The notes below the pieces were generated by a model. The model was not told the origin of the DNA, searched no databases, and saw only the letters and a list, made by a program, of their open reading frames with translations. Below, piece after piece: positions 48,225 to 56,853 of a stretch of DNA of 64,000 bases (position 1 is its first letter; each line of letters starts with the position of its first letter). The stretch lies in the NCBI RefSeq assembly GCF_000225825.1, contig NZ_AGBX01000005.1, positions 1-64,000 of the forward strand, written 5' to 3'. A program made the position numbers and the translations under genes. The DNA is from Brachybacterium squillarum M-6-3. Lineage in GTDB: Bacteria; Actinomycetota; Actinomycetes; Actinomycetales; Dermabacteraceae.

Positions 48225-49448
48225 TCAAGCCGCAAGAGCGGCCGGCTCTGGGGTCGGGGTGGTGGTCGGGGGCTGGTAGTAGGTGCCGTCGCGGAGCATC
48301 GCGAAGATGACGTTGCAGCGGCGGCGGGCCAGGCAGATCACGGCGGCGTTGTGGCGCTTGCCCTCGGCGCGTTTGCGATCGTAGTAGGCCTTGGAGATCG
48401 GGTCCGAGTGAGAGGCGACCCAGGCGGAGTAGAACAGCGCGTTCTTGAGCCGCTTGTTGCCTGAACGTGCGGGGAACTCTCCGCGGATCGAGGTGCCGGA
48501 TCTTCGTGTGACCGGCGCGATTCCGGCATAGGCCGCGAGGTGGCCTGGGGTCTCGAACGCGGAGGCGTCGCCGATGGTCAGGAGGATCTGGGCGGCGGTC
48601 TTGATGCCGATCCCCGGCATGCTCATCAAGACCGAGGCGAGAGGGAAGTCCTCCAGCATGGTCTCGACCTCCCTCGCCACGGTCGCCCGCTGCTCCTTCA
48701 GCTCCTTCACCTGACCAGCGACTCTGGGAATCACGAGCTCCACTGCCGCGGTCGCTGGCACGATCACGGTCTGCTCCGCGAGCGCGGTGAAGATCTGGTC
48801 GATCAGTACTTCGGGGTTGCGGCGCGAATGGGTCCGGGCGAACCGTAGAACCCTGCTCCGGCCTGCACTCTTGAACCCGGTCGGGCCTCCGAACTTCTCC
48901 AGCAGGTCCAGCACGAGCCCGGTCGAGAGGGTCCCGCCGACGAAGACTCGCTCGAGCGCGGGATGAATCTGCGTGAGCAGAGACCGGATCCGGTTCAGCG
49001 CCCGCGTGGTCTCGTGGGCGAGGTCCTCGTCGAAGCCAGCGAGCACCTTCAGAGCGGAGAGGACGTCGCTGTCGCGGTCGACCTGTCGGAGGGTGTGGGG
49101 CATGGTCCGGGCCGTGTCAGCGATGATGAACGCGTCCCGCGCGTCGGTCTTTGACCTGCCCGGATAGAGGTCTGCGGCCTTCCGCATCGCCAGGCCCGGC
49201 AGGTAGGCGACGGAGCAGCCGACGTCGCGGGCGACCGCGATCGGCAACGCTCCGATGGTGTTGGGCTGATCGACCACCATCAGTACTTCACCGTGGTTCT
49301 GCAGCTGGGTGAACAGCTCGCGGAGCTCGGACTCGTCCTGCGGGAGAGGCTTGTCGAACAGCTTGTTCCCGGCGGGATCTAGCGCGCAGGCATGATGACT
49401 GCTCTTCCCGACGTCGAGGCCGACGACGACCGCGAATCGTGTGTCCAT
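48225..49448 (-). CDS. IS110-family recombinase (transposase)
   Basis: 407 residues. The RuvC-like DEDD domain starts VVVGLDVGKSSHHACAL and ends with the SKTDARDA motif. The C-terminal Tnp domain carries MPGIGIKTAAQIL and the serine in APVTRRSGTSIRG. IS110 enzymes move a circular intermediate and are guided by a noncoding RNA from the same element. The gene is intact. The ATG at 49448 is preceded by GGAAGGA. Confidence 0.92.
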   Translation of the reverse strand: MDTRFAVVVGLDVGKSSHHACALDPAGNKLFDKPLPQDESELRELFTQLQNHGEVLMVVDQPNTIGALPIAVARDVGCSVAYLPGLAMRKAADLYPGRSKTDARDAFIIADTARTMPHTLRQVDRDSDVLSALKVLAGFDEDLAHETTRALNRIRSLLTQIHPALERVFVGGTLSTGLVLDLLEKFGGPTGFKSAGRSRVLRFARTHSRRNPEVLIDQIFTALAEQTVIVPATAAVELVIPRVAGQVKELKEQRATVAREVETMLEDFPLASVLMSMPGIGIKTAAQILLTIGDASAFETPGHLAAYAGIAPVTRRSGTSIRGEFPARSGNKRLKNALFYSAWVASHSDPISKAYYDRKRAEGKRHNAAVICLARRRCNVIFAMLRDGTYYQPPTTTPTPEPAALAA

Positions 49449-49504
49449 GATGCTGTCCTTCCCTGGAGCATCATTGCTGGTCGCAGTCTTGACACCCGGT
49501 GCCG

Positions 49505-49640
49505 GCACCCACGTTACGAAGAGACCTCAGCAATGCTGGGCCGTGTCCCTATCAGCGGTCAACGCGTGTCTCCCGGCCGGGCGGCAACACCCCCCGGACC
49601 ATTGATGGCAGGGCAACAAAGCCATACCCGGCCGAGCGAC
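49505..49640 (-). ncRNA. Candidate bridge RNA of the IS110 element
   Basis: Read on the minus strand, two stem-loops can be drawn. The first (49574-49634) has an 8-bp stem CGGCCGGG/CCCGGCCG around a large loop. The second (49523-49560) has GACC/GGTC and GCTG/CAGC pairs around ATAGGGACAC, and that decamer is identical to the element's downstream end. Two large loops, the second carrying terminal sequence, is the plan of IS110 bridge RNAs (target-binding then donor-binding loop). Folding was done by eye only. Confidence 0.45.
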
Positions 49641-49721
49641 CAGACCCCGTCCATCGGGGTGCTCACAAGGTAACGGGGAGGCCCACCAATGGCGCGGGCG
49701 GCACCGCCGGCCGCGGCGGGC

Positions 49722-50780
49722 TCAGGGGACGCGGGCGGTCCAGGCCTCGCTGCCGAACTTCACGTCCACCAGGCGCTGCGCCTCGGTGAGCTCCGTCTCC
49801 GTGTAGCCGGACTCGACGGTGTCGTAGCGGGAGCGGAAGTGCGTCAGGAAGGCCTCGATGATGTCCTCGCGGGCCATGCCGGTCTGCGAGCGCATCGGGT
49901 CCACGCGCTTGTTGGCGCTGGTGGTGCCCTTGTCGGAGAGCTTCTCCCGGCCGATGCGCAGCACCTCGCCCATCGCGTCCGCGTCGATGTCGTAGGCCAT
50001 CGTCACGTGGTGCAGCAGCACCCCGCCGGCGAAGCGGCGCTGGGCGGCGCCGCCGATCTTCCCGGCCTCGGAGGCGATGTCGTTCAGCGGCACGTAGCGG
50101 GCCCTGATGCCGACCTCGGCGAGCGCGCCCATCACCCAGTCGTCCAGGTAGGCGTAGGCCTGCTCGAAGCTGAGCCCCTCCACCAGGGAGGTCGGCACGA
50201 TCAGGGAGTAGGTGATGCAGTTGCCGGGCTCCATGAACATGGCGCCGCCGCCGGTGATGCGGCGGATCACGCGGGTGCCGTGGCGGGCGGCGCCCTCGGC
50301 GTCTATCTCGTTGCGCAGCGACTGGTAGGAGCCGATCACCACGGCGGAGGTGTCCCAGTCCCAGATCCGCAGCAGCGGGGAGCGGCGGCCGACGGCGACC
50401 TCGTGCGGCAGCACCTCGTCCAGGGCCACGTGCATCACGGGCGGCAGGGAGACGGCTCCTATCACCTCGAAGGTGAGGTCCTCCCAGCGGGAGGCATGGC
50501 CGAGGGCGCGGCGGGTGGCGATCGCGACGGCGCCGGTGTCGAAGCCGATCAACTGCACCTCGCCCTCGCGGGCGGCCAGGCGCTGGTCGACGGCCTCGCC
50601 GATCTCGGCGGCGCTCGCGGTGACGGGCAGGCCCACCAGGGCCGCGTCGATGTCCTCGAGGGCGTCGTCGGGCTCCAGGAAGAAGTCGCCGAAGACGTGG
50701 GCCGAGGAGATCCGCTCGTCGCGGGCCTCCAGCTCGACGGAGACCAGCTTGCCGCCGCGGACCTTGTAGGAGCCGTGCAC
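49722..50780 (-). CDS. lplA: Lipoate-protein ligase, accessory domain at the N-terminus
   Basis: 352 residues from the GTG at 50780, ten bases after GGAAGG. Residues 1-90 (VHGSYKVRGGKLVSVELEARD, FLEPDDALEDIDAAL) look like the LplA C-terminal accessory domain. Residues 95-352 are the ligase core (RRITGGGAMFMEPGNCITYS, LNDIASEAGKIGGAAQRR). The order is therefore reversed relative to E. coli LplA. It attaches lipoate or a similar acid to carrier lysines. A longer frame reaching an ATG at 50841 is less likely. Confidence 0.8.
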   Translation of the reverse strand: MHGSYKVRGGKLVSVELEARDERISSAHVFGDFFLEPDDALEDIDAALVGLPVTASAAEIGEAVDQRLAAREGEVQLIGFDTGAVAIATRRALGHASRWEDLTFEVIGAVSLPPVMHVALDEVLPHEVAVGRRSPLLRIWDWDTSAVVIGSYQSLRNEIDAEGAARHGTRVIRRITGGGAMFMEPGNCITYSLIVPTSLVEGLSFEQAYAYLDDWVMGALAEVGIRARYVPLNDIASEAGKIGGAAQRRFAGGVLLHHVTMAYDIDADAMGEVLRIGREKLSDKGTTSANKRVDPMRSQTGMAREDIIEAFLTHFRSRYDTVESGYTETELTEAQRLVDVKFGSEAWTARVP

Positions 50781-50908
50781 TCTCGTGATTCCTTCCGGGA
50801 TCGACCGCCGCCCGGGCAGGGCGGTACCTGATGCCTCCATTGTCCCAGCCGTCGGACCCGCTGCCGTGTGACCTCCGCGGCGCCGGCAGGCAGGGGACGG
50901 CGGGCGGG

Positions 50909-52243
50909 TCAGGGCTTGGTGGCCAGGGAGCGCAGGGCCTGGTGGACGGCGGTGACGAGGTCGCCGGCGGTGTCGCCCTTGGCGGCCTGCACCACGTAGG
51001 TGCGGCCGTCGTACTCGCGGGTCACCCGCGGCAGCAGGGTCTTCCAGCGCTTGGAGCCGCCGATCGAGACCAGGAAGGTGCCGGAGCGCTCGATGCCGGG
51101 GGCGTGCACCCGCACGGAGAGCTGCCGGTCCTCGAGGTCGGGCTGGCTGCGGGGCACCAGGGGGAAGCCGGCGCCCTCGAGCCGGGCCGGGTCGAACACG
51201 TCCCACAGCAGGCTGCGCGCGTCCTCCAGCTTGCGGGTCGCGGGGGAGCCGAGGAAGGGCTCCGGGTCCAGCTCGGGGGCCTCGCGGTCCCGCCAGTCGG
51301 GCTGCGCGGCCAGGGCCCGCAACCGCTCGACGGCGGCCTCGCGCTGCTCGGGATCGGTGAGGGCGCCGATGCCCAGGGGGTAGGTCCGCGCGGGACGCGA
51401 GCCGACCAGCCAGATCGCGGCGCCGTCCTCGACGGCGTCGAACTCGACGCCGAGGTCGCTGCCGCTGGCCCCGGCGTGCAGCCAGGCGTGCTCGTGGCTG
51501 CGGCTGGAGGAGAAGCGGGGGGCGCGACCGATGAGCTCCTGGGAGACCAGCAGCATGGTGCGCAGGTGCTCGCGGAACTCCCCGGCGAGGTCCTCGTCCA
51601 GCAGCACCTTCGGGGCGACGGGCTGGCGGGCCTCCTCGACGGCCTGGTTCTCGCCGAACTCGCCGAGGGCCTGCCAGAGCACGGCGCGGTCCTCGTCCTT
51701 GGCGGCGAGCTTGGTGGCCAGCTGCGCCCAGGTGACCTGGAGCAGCCGCGGGTCGGGCTCGGCCACCGCCTCCTCCTTGCCCTTGCTCTTCTTCGCGTCC
51801 TTCTTCTTGCCCTTGCCCTTGCCCGAGCCCCCGGACAGGGCCTGCTTGCGGCGGGCGTGCGGCACCAGCAGCAGCAGCCGCGAATCGGAGTGCTCATCCA
51901 GGTCGTCCAGCAGTCCCTGCACCCGCTCCGGGTCCAGCGGGCCGTCGACCACCAGGGTGATCGCCACCGTGCCGGCGGCGCCCGGGCCGGTGTCGCGCTG
52001 GGCCAGCAGGTCGTAGGAGTCGGCGGCGGAGCGAGCGGAGGTGCGGATGACGGGGGAACCCCCGTCGATGCCGGCGATGTGGCGGGCGAAGCGACGCCGG
52101 GCCTTGCGGTCGCGCAGCAGGTGGTCGAGCATGCCGCGGGCCATGGCCTCGTGGCGGGTGCGGGGGGCGCCGGGCCGCGTCGAGCGCGGCACCGCCTCGA
52201 GTCCGCTGGTGATCATCGGGCCGAGGGACGGGGTGGTGGCCAT
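50909..52243 (-). CDS. Hypothetical protein with Lys-rich insert
   Basis: 444 residues, not recognised. An N-terminal helical part (about 1-60) contains a TRHEAMARGMLDHLLRDRKARRRF segment. A strand-helix unit (VAITLVVDGP ... SRLLLLVPHARRK) follows, then a basic linker (GKGKGKKKDAKKSKGKEE at about 140-157) and a long mixed C-terminal part. Predicted cytoplasmic, with no signal peptide or membrane helix. It may interact with nucleic acid through the basic insert. It stands alone between lplA and the ABC operon. Confidence 0.6.
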   Translation of the reverse strand: MATTPSLGPMITSGLEAVPRSTRPGAPRTRHEAMARGMLDHLLRDRKARRRFARHIAGIDGGSPVIRTSARSAADSYDLLAQRDTGPGAAGTVAITLVVDGPLDPERVQGLLDDLDEHSDSRLLLLVPHARRKQALSGGSGKGKGKKKDAKKSKGKEEAVAEPDPRLLQVTWAQLATKLAAKDEDRAVLWQALGEFGENQAVEEARQPVAPKVLLDEDLAGEFREHLRTMLLVSQELIGRAPRFSSSRSHEHAWLHAGASGSDLGVEFDAVEDGAAIWLVGSRPARTYPLGIGALTDPEQREAAVERLRALAAQPDWRDREAPELDPEPFLGSPATRKLEDARSLLWDVFDPARLEGAGFPLVPRSQPDLEDRQLSVRVHAPGIERSGTFLVSIGGSKRWKTLLPRVTREYDGRTYVVQAAKGDTAGDLVTAVHQALRSLATKP

Positions 52244-52314
52244 CGGTGCCTCCTGGGGACGGGCCGGGACGATGCGCCCACCGTACCCAGCGGACCCGCT
52301 TCAGGAGAGCGGGT

Positions 52315-53328
52315 TCAGGGACGGCGGCCGTAGATCTCGCGCACCAGGTCCTCGATGGCGGGCTCGGCGAGGGAGAGGTCGGCGACCTCGGCCTGCTCGC
52401 CGATGCGGGACAGCAGCGCGGGCACGGTCAGCTCGCTGCCGCGGAACCGGATGCGGTGGCGGATGCCCTCGGCCTCCACCGCGGCGAGCTCGGCCCGCTC
52501 CGGCAGCTCGAGCCGGTCGCGGGGCTCGGCGAGGTCCACGATCAGCTCGCGGGGCGCGCCCAGGTGGTCGCGGAAGCGCTCCAGCGCCCCGTCGTAGGCG
52601 ACGTTCCCCTCGGAGACCACGACGATGCGCTCGCAGAGCCGCTCCACGTCGCCCATGTCGTGGGTGGTGAGGAACAAGGTGGTGCCGCGCTCGGCGCGGT
52701 CCTCGCGCAGGAAGCGCCGCAGCCCCTCCTTGGAGATCATGTCCAGGCCGATGGTGGGTTCGTCGAGGATCACCAGGGCGGGGGAGTGCAGCAACGCGGC
52801 GGCGACCTCCCCGCGCATCCGCTGGCCGAGCGAGAGCTGACGGACCGGACGGTCGAGGAACGGGGCGAGGTCCAGCCCCTCGACCAGGCGCTCCAGCCGG
52901 GCCTCGCGGGCGGCCTCGCTCATGCGGTGCATCGCGGCGAGGATCCGGTAAGACTCGCGCAGCGGCAGGTCCCACCACAGCTGGCTGCGCTGCCCGAAGA
53001 CGACGCCGATCTCGCGGGCCAGGCGCCGCCGCTCGGGGACGGGTTCGCGGCCCAGCACCCGGACGCCGCCGGCGGTGGGCTGCAGGATGCCGGTCATCAT
53101 CTTGATGGTGGTGGACTTCCCGGCCCCGTTGGCGCCGACGAAGCCGACGGCCTCGCCACGCGCGACGGTGAGGTCGAGCCGGTCGACGGCGCGGACGATC
53201 CGGCTGCGGCGGCGACGCTCGCCGGGCGCGGCGGTGCGCACCCGGTAGTCCCGGCGCAGCCCCTCCAGGAGGACGGCGGGCTCGGCGGTGGTGGGGGCAG
53301 GGGTGTCGGGGGTGTCGTGCTGGCTCAT
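52315..53328 (-). CDS. ABC-2 exporter ATP-binding protein
   Basis: 337 residues with Walker A GANGAGKST, Q-loop region FGQRSQLWWDLP, signature LSLGQRMRGE, Walker B LVILDEPTIGLD and the switch His in TTHDMGD. A C-terminal extension of about 90 residues follows. It pairs with two PF06182-type membrane proteins encoded upstream, in an operon with four- and eight-base overlaps. The FGQRSQLWWDLP block is characteristic of this exporter group, which includes viologen and daunorubicin-type exporters; the substrate is unknown. Confidence 0.85.
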   Translation of the reverse strand: MSQHDTPDTPAPTTAEPAVLLEGLRRDYRVRTAAPGERRRRSRIVRAVDRLDLTVARGEAVGFVGANGAGKSTTIKMMTGILQPTAGGVRVLGREPVPERRRLAREIGVVFGQRSQLWWDLPLRESYRILAAMHRMSEAAREARLERLVEGLDLAPFLDRPVRQLSLGQRMRGEVAAALLHSPALVILDEPTIGLDMISKEGLRRFLREDRAERGTTLFLTTHDMGDVERLCERIVVVSEGNVAYDGALERFRDHLGAPRELIVDLAEPRDRLELPERAELAAVEAEGIRHRIRFRGSELTVPALLSRIGEQAEVADLSLAEPAIEDLVREIYGRRP

Positions 53329-54182
53329 CCGCCGGCTCCTGTGTAGTGACGGATCCCGGCCCTCCACAGCAGCGCCGCGAGCACCCAGGCGAGGATCGCC
53401 GTGGGCAGGCCCATCCAGCCGGCCCAGCCCGGGATCAGGGCGGGTCCGGGCAGGTGGAGGAGGGCCAGGGTGGGGGCATAGGCGACGAGCGTCGCCGGGA
53501 TGACGAAGGTGAAGAAGGCCCGCATGGGCAGGGCGAACACGGCGCCGGGGGTGGTGGCGACGTAGTTGCCGCCATAGGTGAAGGCGTTGGCGAACTCGCG
53601 GCCCTCGATCAGCCAGAACTGCATCGCCCCGGCCATCGTGAGCAGGGCGGAGAAGATCCCGGCCCCGGCGAGCGGGGCGAGCACGGCGAGCAGCAGCAGC
53701 GTCGGGGTGGGGGAGAAGCCGGCCAGGCCCAGGGCGACGACGTACATCGCCAGGCCCACCAGGATGCGGCCGAGGCGGCGCAGGGAGAGGTCCAGGCTGG
53801 AGATCTGCAGCAGCATCGGCACCGGCCGCACCAGCAGGGTCTCCAGCTTCCCGGAGCGGATCATCGGCGAGAGGCCGTCGACCTCGCCGAGCAGCAGGTC
53901 GGCGATGCCGAAGGCGAGGGCGCCGAGGCCGTAGACCACGGCCACCTGGGGCAGGGTCATCCCGCCGAGCACGCCCACCTGGGACAGGATCACCCACAGC
54001 TCGAGGAACTCCACGGCCACGATCAGCGCCTGCCCGCCGAGGTCCGCGAGGAAGCTGAGGCGGAAGCTGGCCTGGGAGCGCAGCCGCGAGCCGTACAGGG
54101 CGCGCACCATGCCGAACGTGGACCCGGGGCGCTGCGCGGCTTCCGGGCGTGCGGACCGCGGGGTGGAGGACGTCTCAGCCAC
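53325..54182 (-). CDS. ABC-2 family permease (PF06182-like), second subunit
   Basis: 285 residues with six predicted membrane helices and the LGEVDGLSPMIRSGKLETLLVRP loop typical of this permease group. It forms a heteromeric exporter with the upstream permease and the ATPase whose start it overlaps (ATGA). Confidence 0.82.
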   Translation of the reverse strand: MAETSSTPRSARPEAAQRPGSTFGMVRALYGSRLRSQASFRLSFLADLGGQALIVAVEFLELWVILSQVGVLGGMTLPQVAVVYGLGALAFGIADLLLGEVDGLSPMIRSGKLETLLVRPVPMLLQISSLDLSLRRLGRILVGLAMYVVALGLAGFSPTPTLLLLAVLAPLAGAGIFSALLTMAGAMQFWLIEGREFANAFTYGGNYVATTPGAVFALPMRAFFTFVIPATLVAYAPTLALLHLPGPALIPGWAGWMGLPTAILAWVLAALLWRAGIRHYTGAGG

Positions 54183-54969
54183 CCTGCACCTCCAGACGGC
54201 GCTCCCCGGCCCGCAGCGCGAGCACCGCGGCGAGCGCGAGCACCGCCACCCAGCCGGCCTGCACCGCGAGCGGCAGCAGGGACTCCGCGGGGCCCACCCG
54301 GCCGGAGAGGGCGTCGACGGGGGTCTGGATCATCGAGGGGAAGGGGGTGGCGCGGGCGATGGTCAGCAGCCAGTCGGGGAACCAGACGATGGGGATCAGG
54401 AAGCCGGAGAGCAGGTTCATCACCGCCATGTACAGCACGCCGAGCCCGCGGGTCTCGAGCACCCAGAAGGCGGCGAGGTTCACCAGGGTGTCGGCGAGGA
54501 AGGCGACGGTGACCGCGAGCAGCAGCGACAGCAGCCCCAGCGGGTAGGACCAGAGGCTCTCCGGCAGGGCGATGCCGGTGATGACCGCCCCGGCCAGCAG
54601 CGGCGGCACCCCGCGGGCGAGCAGCAGGAAGCTCGACCGGCCCAGCTTCTGGGCGTACATCAGCGGCAGCAGGGGAGTGGGGCGCAGCAGGTCCACGGCC
54701 ACCTCGCCCTGGTGCACCCGCTCGCCGAGCTCACGGGTCCCGAAGGTCTCGATCGGGGCGATCAGCGCCTGGCCCAGCCAGACGTAGGTGGCGGCCTGCA
54801 GGGCGTCGTAGCCGCGCAGCTCCCCGCCCGCGGCGGAGATCGCGGCCAGCATGATCGAGGCACGGATCAGTCCGAAGACGGTGTTGGTGAAGACGCCGGC
54901 GGCGGTGGCGACGCGATAGGTGGAGTACTGCCGGAACGAGGCGGTGGCGATCGTTCCCAGGGCAGACAC
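54175..54969 (-). CDS. ABC-2 family permease (PF06182-like), first subunit
   Basis: 264 residues with six membrane helices; the loop RELGERVHQGEVAVDLLRPTPL matches the other permease. First gene of the three-gene exporter operon. It diverges from the DAACS symporter across about 125 bases. Confidence 0.82.
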   Translation of the reverse strand: MSALGTIATASFRQYSTYRVATAAGVFTNTVFGLIRASIMLAAISAAGGELRGYDALQAATYVWLGQALIAPIETFGTRELGERVHQGEVAVDLLRPTPLLPLMYAQKLGRSSFLLLARGVPPLLAGAVITGIALPESLWSYPLGLLSLLLAVTVAFLADTLVNLAAFWVLETRGLGVLYMAVMNLLSGFLIPIVWFPDWLLTIARATPFPSMIQTPVDALSGRVGPAESLLPLAVQAGWVAVLALAAVLALRAGERRLEVQGG

Positions 54970-55093
54970 CCGGCGAGCCTACGACGATCCGCCCGCGTCC
55001 AGGGCCGGGACACGGATACCCTGACCGGGCCCCGCTCCGGGGAGCGTCACCCCGCCCCCGCAGCACCCCGCCCCCGAGTGGATCGGACCCCCG

Positions 55094-56368
55094 ATGACCT
55101 CCTCCTCGAGCTCCCCCGGCTCCCCGAGCCCCGCCGCCGAGGCGAGCGCGGCGACCCCGCGCCGTCGCCGATTCGGCCTGCTGCCGCGCATCCTCCTGGC
55201 GATCGTGCTGGGCATCCTGCTGGGGCTGGTGATGCCCGAGGCCCTGGCCCGCGTGTTCACCACCTTCAACGGCCTGTTCTCGGCCTTCCTCGGCTTCCTG
55301 ATCCCGCTGATCATCGTGGGGCTCGTGACCCCGGCGATCGCCGAGCTGGGACGCGGCGCCGGCAGGATGCTCGCCGCCACCGCGGGCCTGGCCTACACCT
55401 CCACCGTGCTGTGCGGACTGTTCGCCCTCGCCGTCGCGATGCTGGTGCTGCCCGGCCTGCTGGACGGCGCCGGCATCTCCAGCCTGGACAACCCGGAGGA
55501 CACGGCGCTCGCCGCCTACTTCGAGATCGAGATCCCGCCGGTCTTCGAGGTGATGACCGCGCTGATCCTGGCCTTCTGCCTCGGCATCGGCCTCACCCTG
55601 ATCCCGCGCGGCGCCCTGCAGGAGTCCTTCGAGCAGCTGCGCACCATCGTCGTGCGCACCATCGAGGCGGTCATCATCCCGCTGCTGCCGATCTACATCT
55701 TCGGCATGTTCCTGGGCCTCACCCTGAACGGGCAGATCTGGGCCGTGATCGGCACCTTCCTGGTGGTGGTGCTGCTGGTGTTCGCGATGACCCTGATCGT
55801 GCTGCTGGTGCAGTACACGATCGCGGGCTGGGCGATGGGCCGCAATCCGCTGAGGATGCTGTGGACGATGCTGCCGGCCTACGCGACGGCGCTCGGCACC
55901 AGCTCCTCGGCCGCGACCATCCCTGTCACCCTCGAGTGCACCAAGCGCAACGGCGTGCCCGCCCCCGTGGCCGGCTTCGTGGTCCCGCTCGCCGCGACCA
56001 TCCACCTCGCGGGATCCACCCTCAAGATCACCACCTTCGCGGTGGCGATCATGGTGGTCACCGGGATGCCGCTGGACATCGGCGCGCTGATCGGCTTCGT
56101 CTTCATGCTGGGCGTCGTGATGGTGGCCGCGCCGGGCGTGCCCGGCGGCGCGATCATGGCCGCCGCCGGGATCCTCTCCAGCATGCTCGGCTTCGACGAG
56201 GCCGCCGTGGGCCTGATGATCGCCGCGTACATCGCGATCGACTCCTTCGGCACCGCCACCAACGTCACCGGCGACGGCGCGATCGCCGCGGTGATGGCGC
56301 GCCTGTCCCGCGGCCGGATCGAGGCCGCGGCCGGGCCCGCCGAGGAGGCCGCGGTGCGCGGCATCTGA
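55094..56368 (+). CDS. Dicarboxylate/amino acid:cation symporter (DAACS/SLC1 family)
   Basis: 424 residues with eight membrane helices and two hairpin loops. The serine-rich HP1 tip is GTSSSAATIPVTL, and the cation/substrate motif around TNVTGDG lies near the C-terminus. It takes up C4-dicarboxylates, Ser/Thr or acidic amino acids with Na+ or H+. The sequence around HP1 resembles SstT-like and Glt-type members, and substrate cannot be fixed. It starts at an ATG after GAC-rich leader sequence. Confidence 0.82.
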   Translation: MTSSSSSPGSPSPAAEASAATPRRRRFGLLPRILLAIVLGILLGLVMPEALARVFTTFNGLFSAFLGFLIPLIIVGLVTPAIAELGRGAGRMLAATAGLAYTSTVLCGLFALAVAMLVLPGLLDGAGISSLDNPEDTALAAYFEIEIPPVFEVMTALILAFCLGIGLTLIPRGALQESFEQLRTIVVRTIEAVIIPLLPIYIFGMFLGLTLNGQIWAVIGTFLVVVLLVFAMTLIVLLVQYTIAGWAMGRNPLRMLWTMLPAYATALGTSSSAATIPVTLECTKRNGVPAPVAGFVVPLAATIHLAGSTLKITTFAVAIMVVTGMPLDIGALIGFVFMLGVVMVAAPGVPGGAIMAAAGILSSMLGFDEAAVGLMIAAYIAIDSFGTATNVTGDGAIAAVMARLSRGRIEAAAGPAEEAAVRGI

Positions 56369-56403
56369 GGCGCACCTCGCACGGAGGACCGGGCCGGTGG
56401 GGG

Positions 56404-56460
56404 TTGACCCCTCACCGGCCCTCTCTTTAGGCTGAATATATGAACACGTCATCAGATGTG
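56404..56460 (+). promoter_or_regulatory. arsR-cdf promoter with overlapping operator
   Basis: TTGACC (56404-56409) and TAGGCT (56428-56433) are 18 bases apart. The ATG follows 6 bases later, so the message is leaderless. The sequence TATATGAACA-CG-TCATCAGATG across the start resembles the imperfect 12-2-12 palindromes bound by SmtB/CzrA repressors. Confidence 0.55.
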
Positions 56461-56853
56461 CAGATAGAGGTCCCGTCCGCGGCGACGGGCGAGGAGGCCG
56501 TCGACCCCGGCCGCGTCGCCCTGGCGCGCGAGCGGATGCCCGGCGAGGCCGAGGTGGCCGACACCGCCGAGGTGTTCTCCCTGCTCGGGGACCCCGGCCG
56601 TCTGCAGCTGCTGCTGGCGTTGCTGGACGGGGAGTTGTGCGTGCACGACCTGGCCCTGGTCGCCGGGCAGTCCGAGTCCGGCACCTCCCACGCCCTGAAG
56701 CTGCTGCGCGCCCACCGGGTCGTCGCGCCCCGCCGTGAGGGCCGCCGCGTCTACTACCGGCTCGACGACCCGCACGTGCGGATGCTGCTGGACCTCGCCC
56801 TCGCCCACACGGCCCACACCGAGGCCAGCCACCCGGAGCGGGGGGAGCACTGA
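56440..56853 (+). CDS. ArsR/SmtB-family metal sensor, CzrA-like
   Basis: 137-residue winged-helix repressor. The C-terminal helix carries Asp-x-His (DPHV), then His 11 residues later and another three beyond (AHTAH), the Asp-His-His-His set of the zinc/cobalt sensor CzrA. The cadmium-type N-terminal cysteines are absent. Metal binding would release DNA. It is co-transcribed with the CDF efflux gene, whose start overlaps its stop, and likely controls the promoter overlapping its own start. Confidence 0.82.
   Translation: MNTSSDVQIEVPSAATGEEAVDPGRVALARERMPGEAEVADTAEVFSLLGDPGRLQLLLALLDGELCVHDLALVAGQSESGTSHALKLLRAHRVVAPRREGRRVYYRLDDPHVRMLLDLALAHTAHTEASHPERGEH

Larger units (their letters stand above)
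48207..49685 (-). mobile_element. IS110-family insertion sequence (ends approximate)
   Basis: One DEDD recombinase gene with about 240 bases of noncoding sequence on its upstream side and under 20 on its downstream side, the IS110-group layout. No terminal inverted repeats are visible, which is normal for the family. GTGTCCCTAT occurs at the downstream end (48207-48216) and again inside the upstream noncoding part (49543-49552). The upstream boundary is set where base composition returns to that of the flank and is uncertain by tens of bases. The element is inserted between the metallophosphoesterase and lipoate ligase genes and disrupts neither. Confidence 0.75.

Noticed and set aside
48207-49552. 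GTGTCCCTAT at both positions as a target-site duplication of the IS element
   Set aside because: IS110 elements generally do not make such duplications, and the second copy lies inside a stem-loop with noncoding element-like sequence continuing beyond it. A donor-guide role explains it better.
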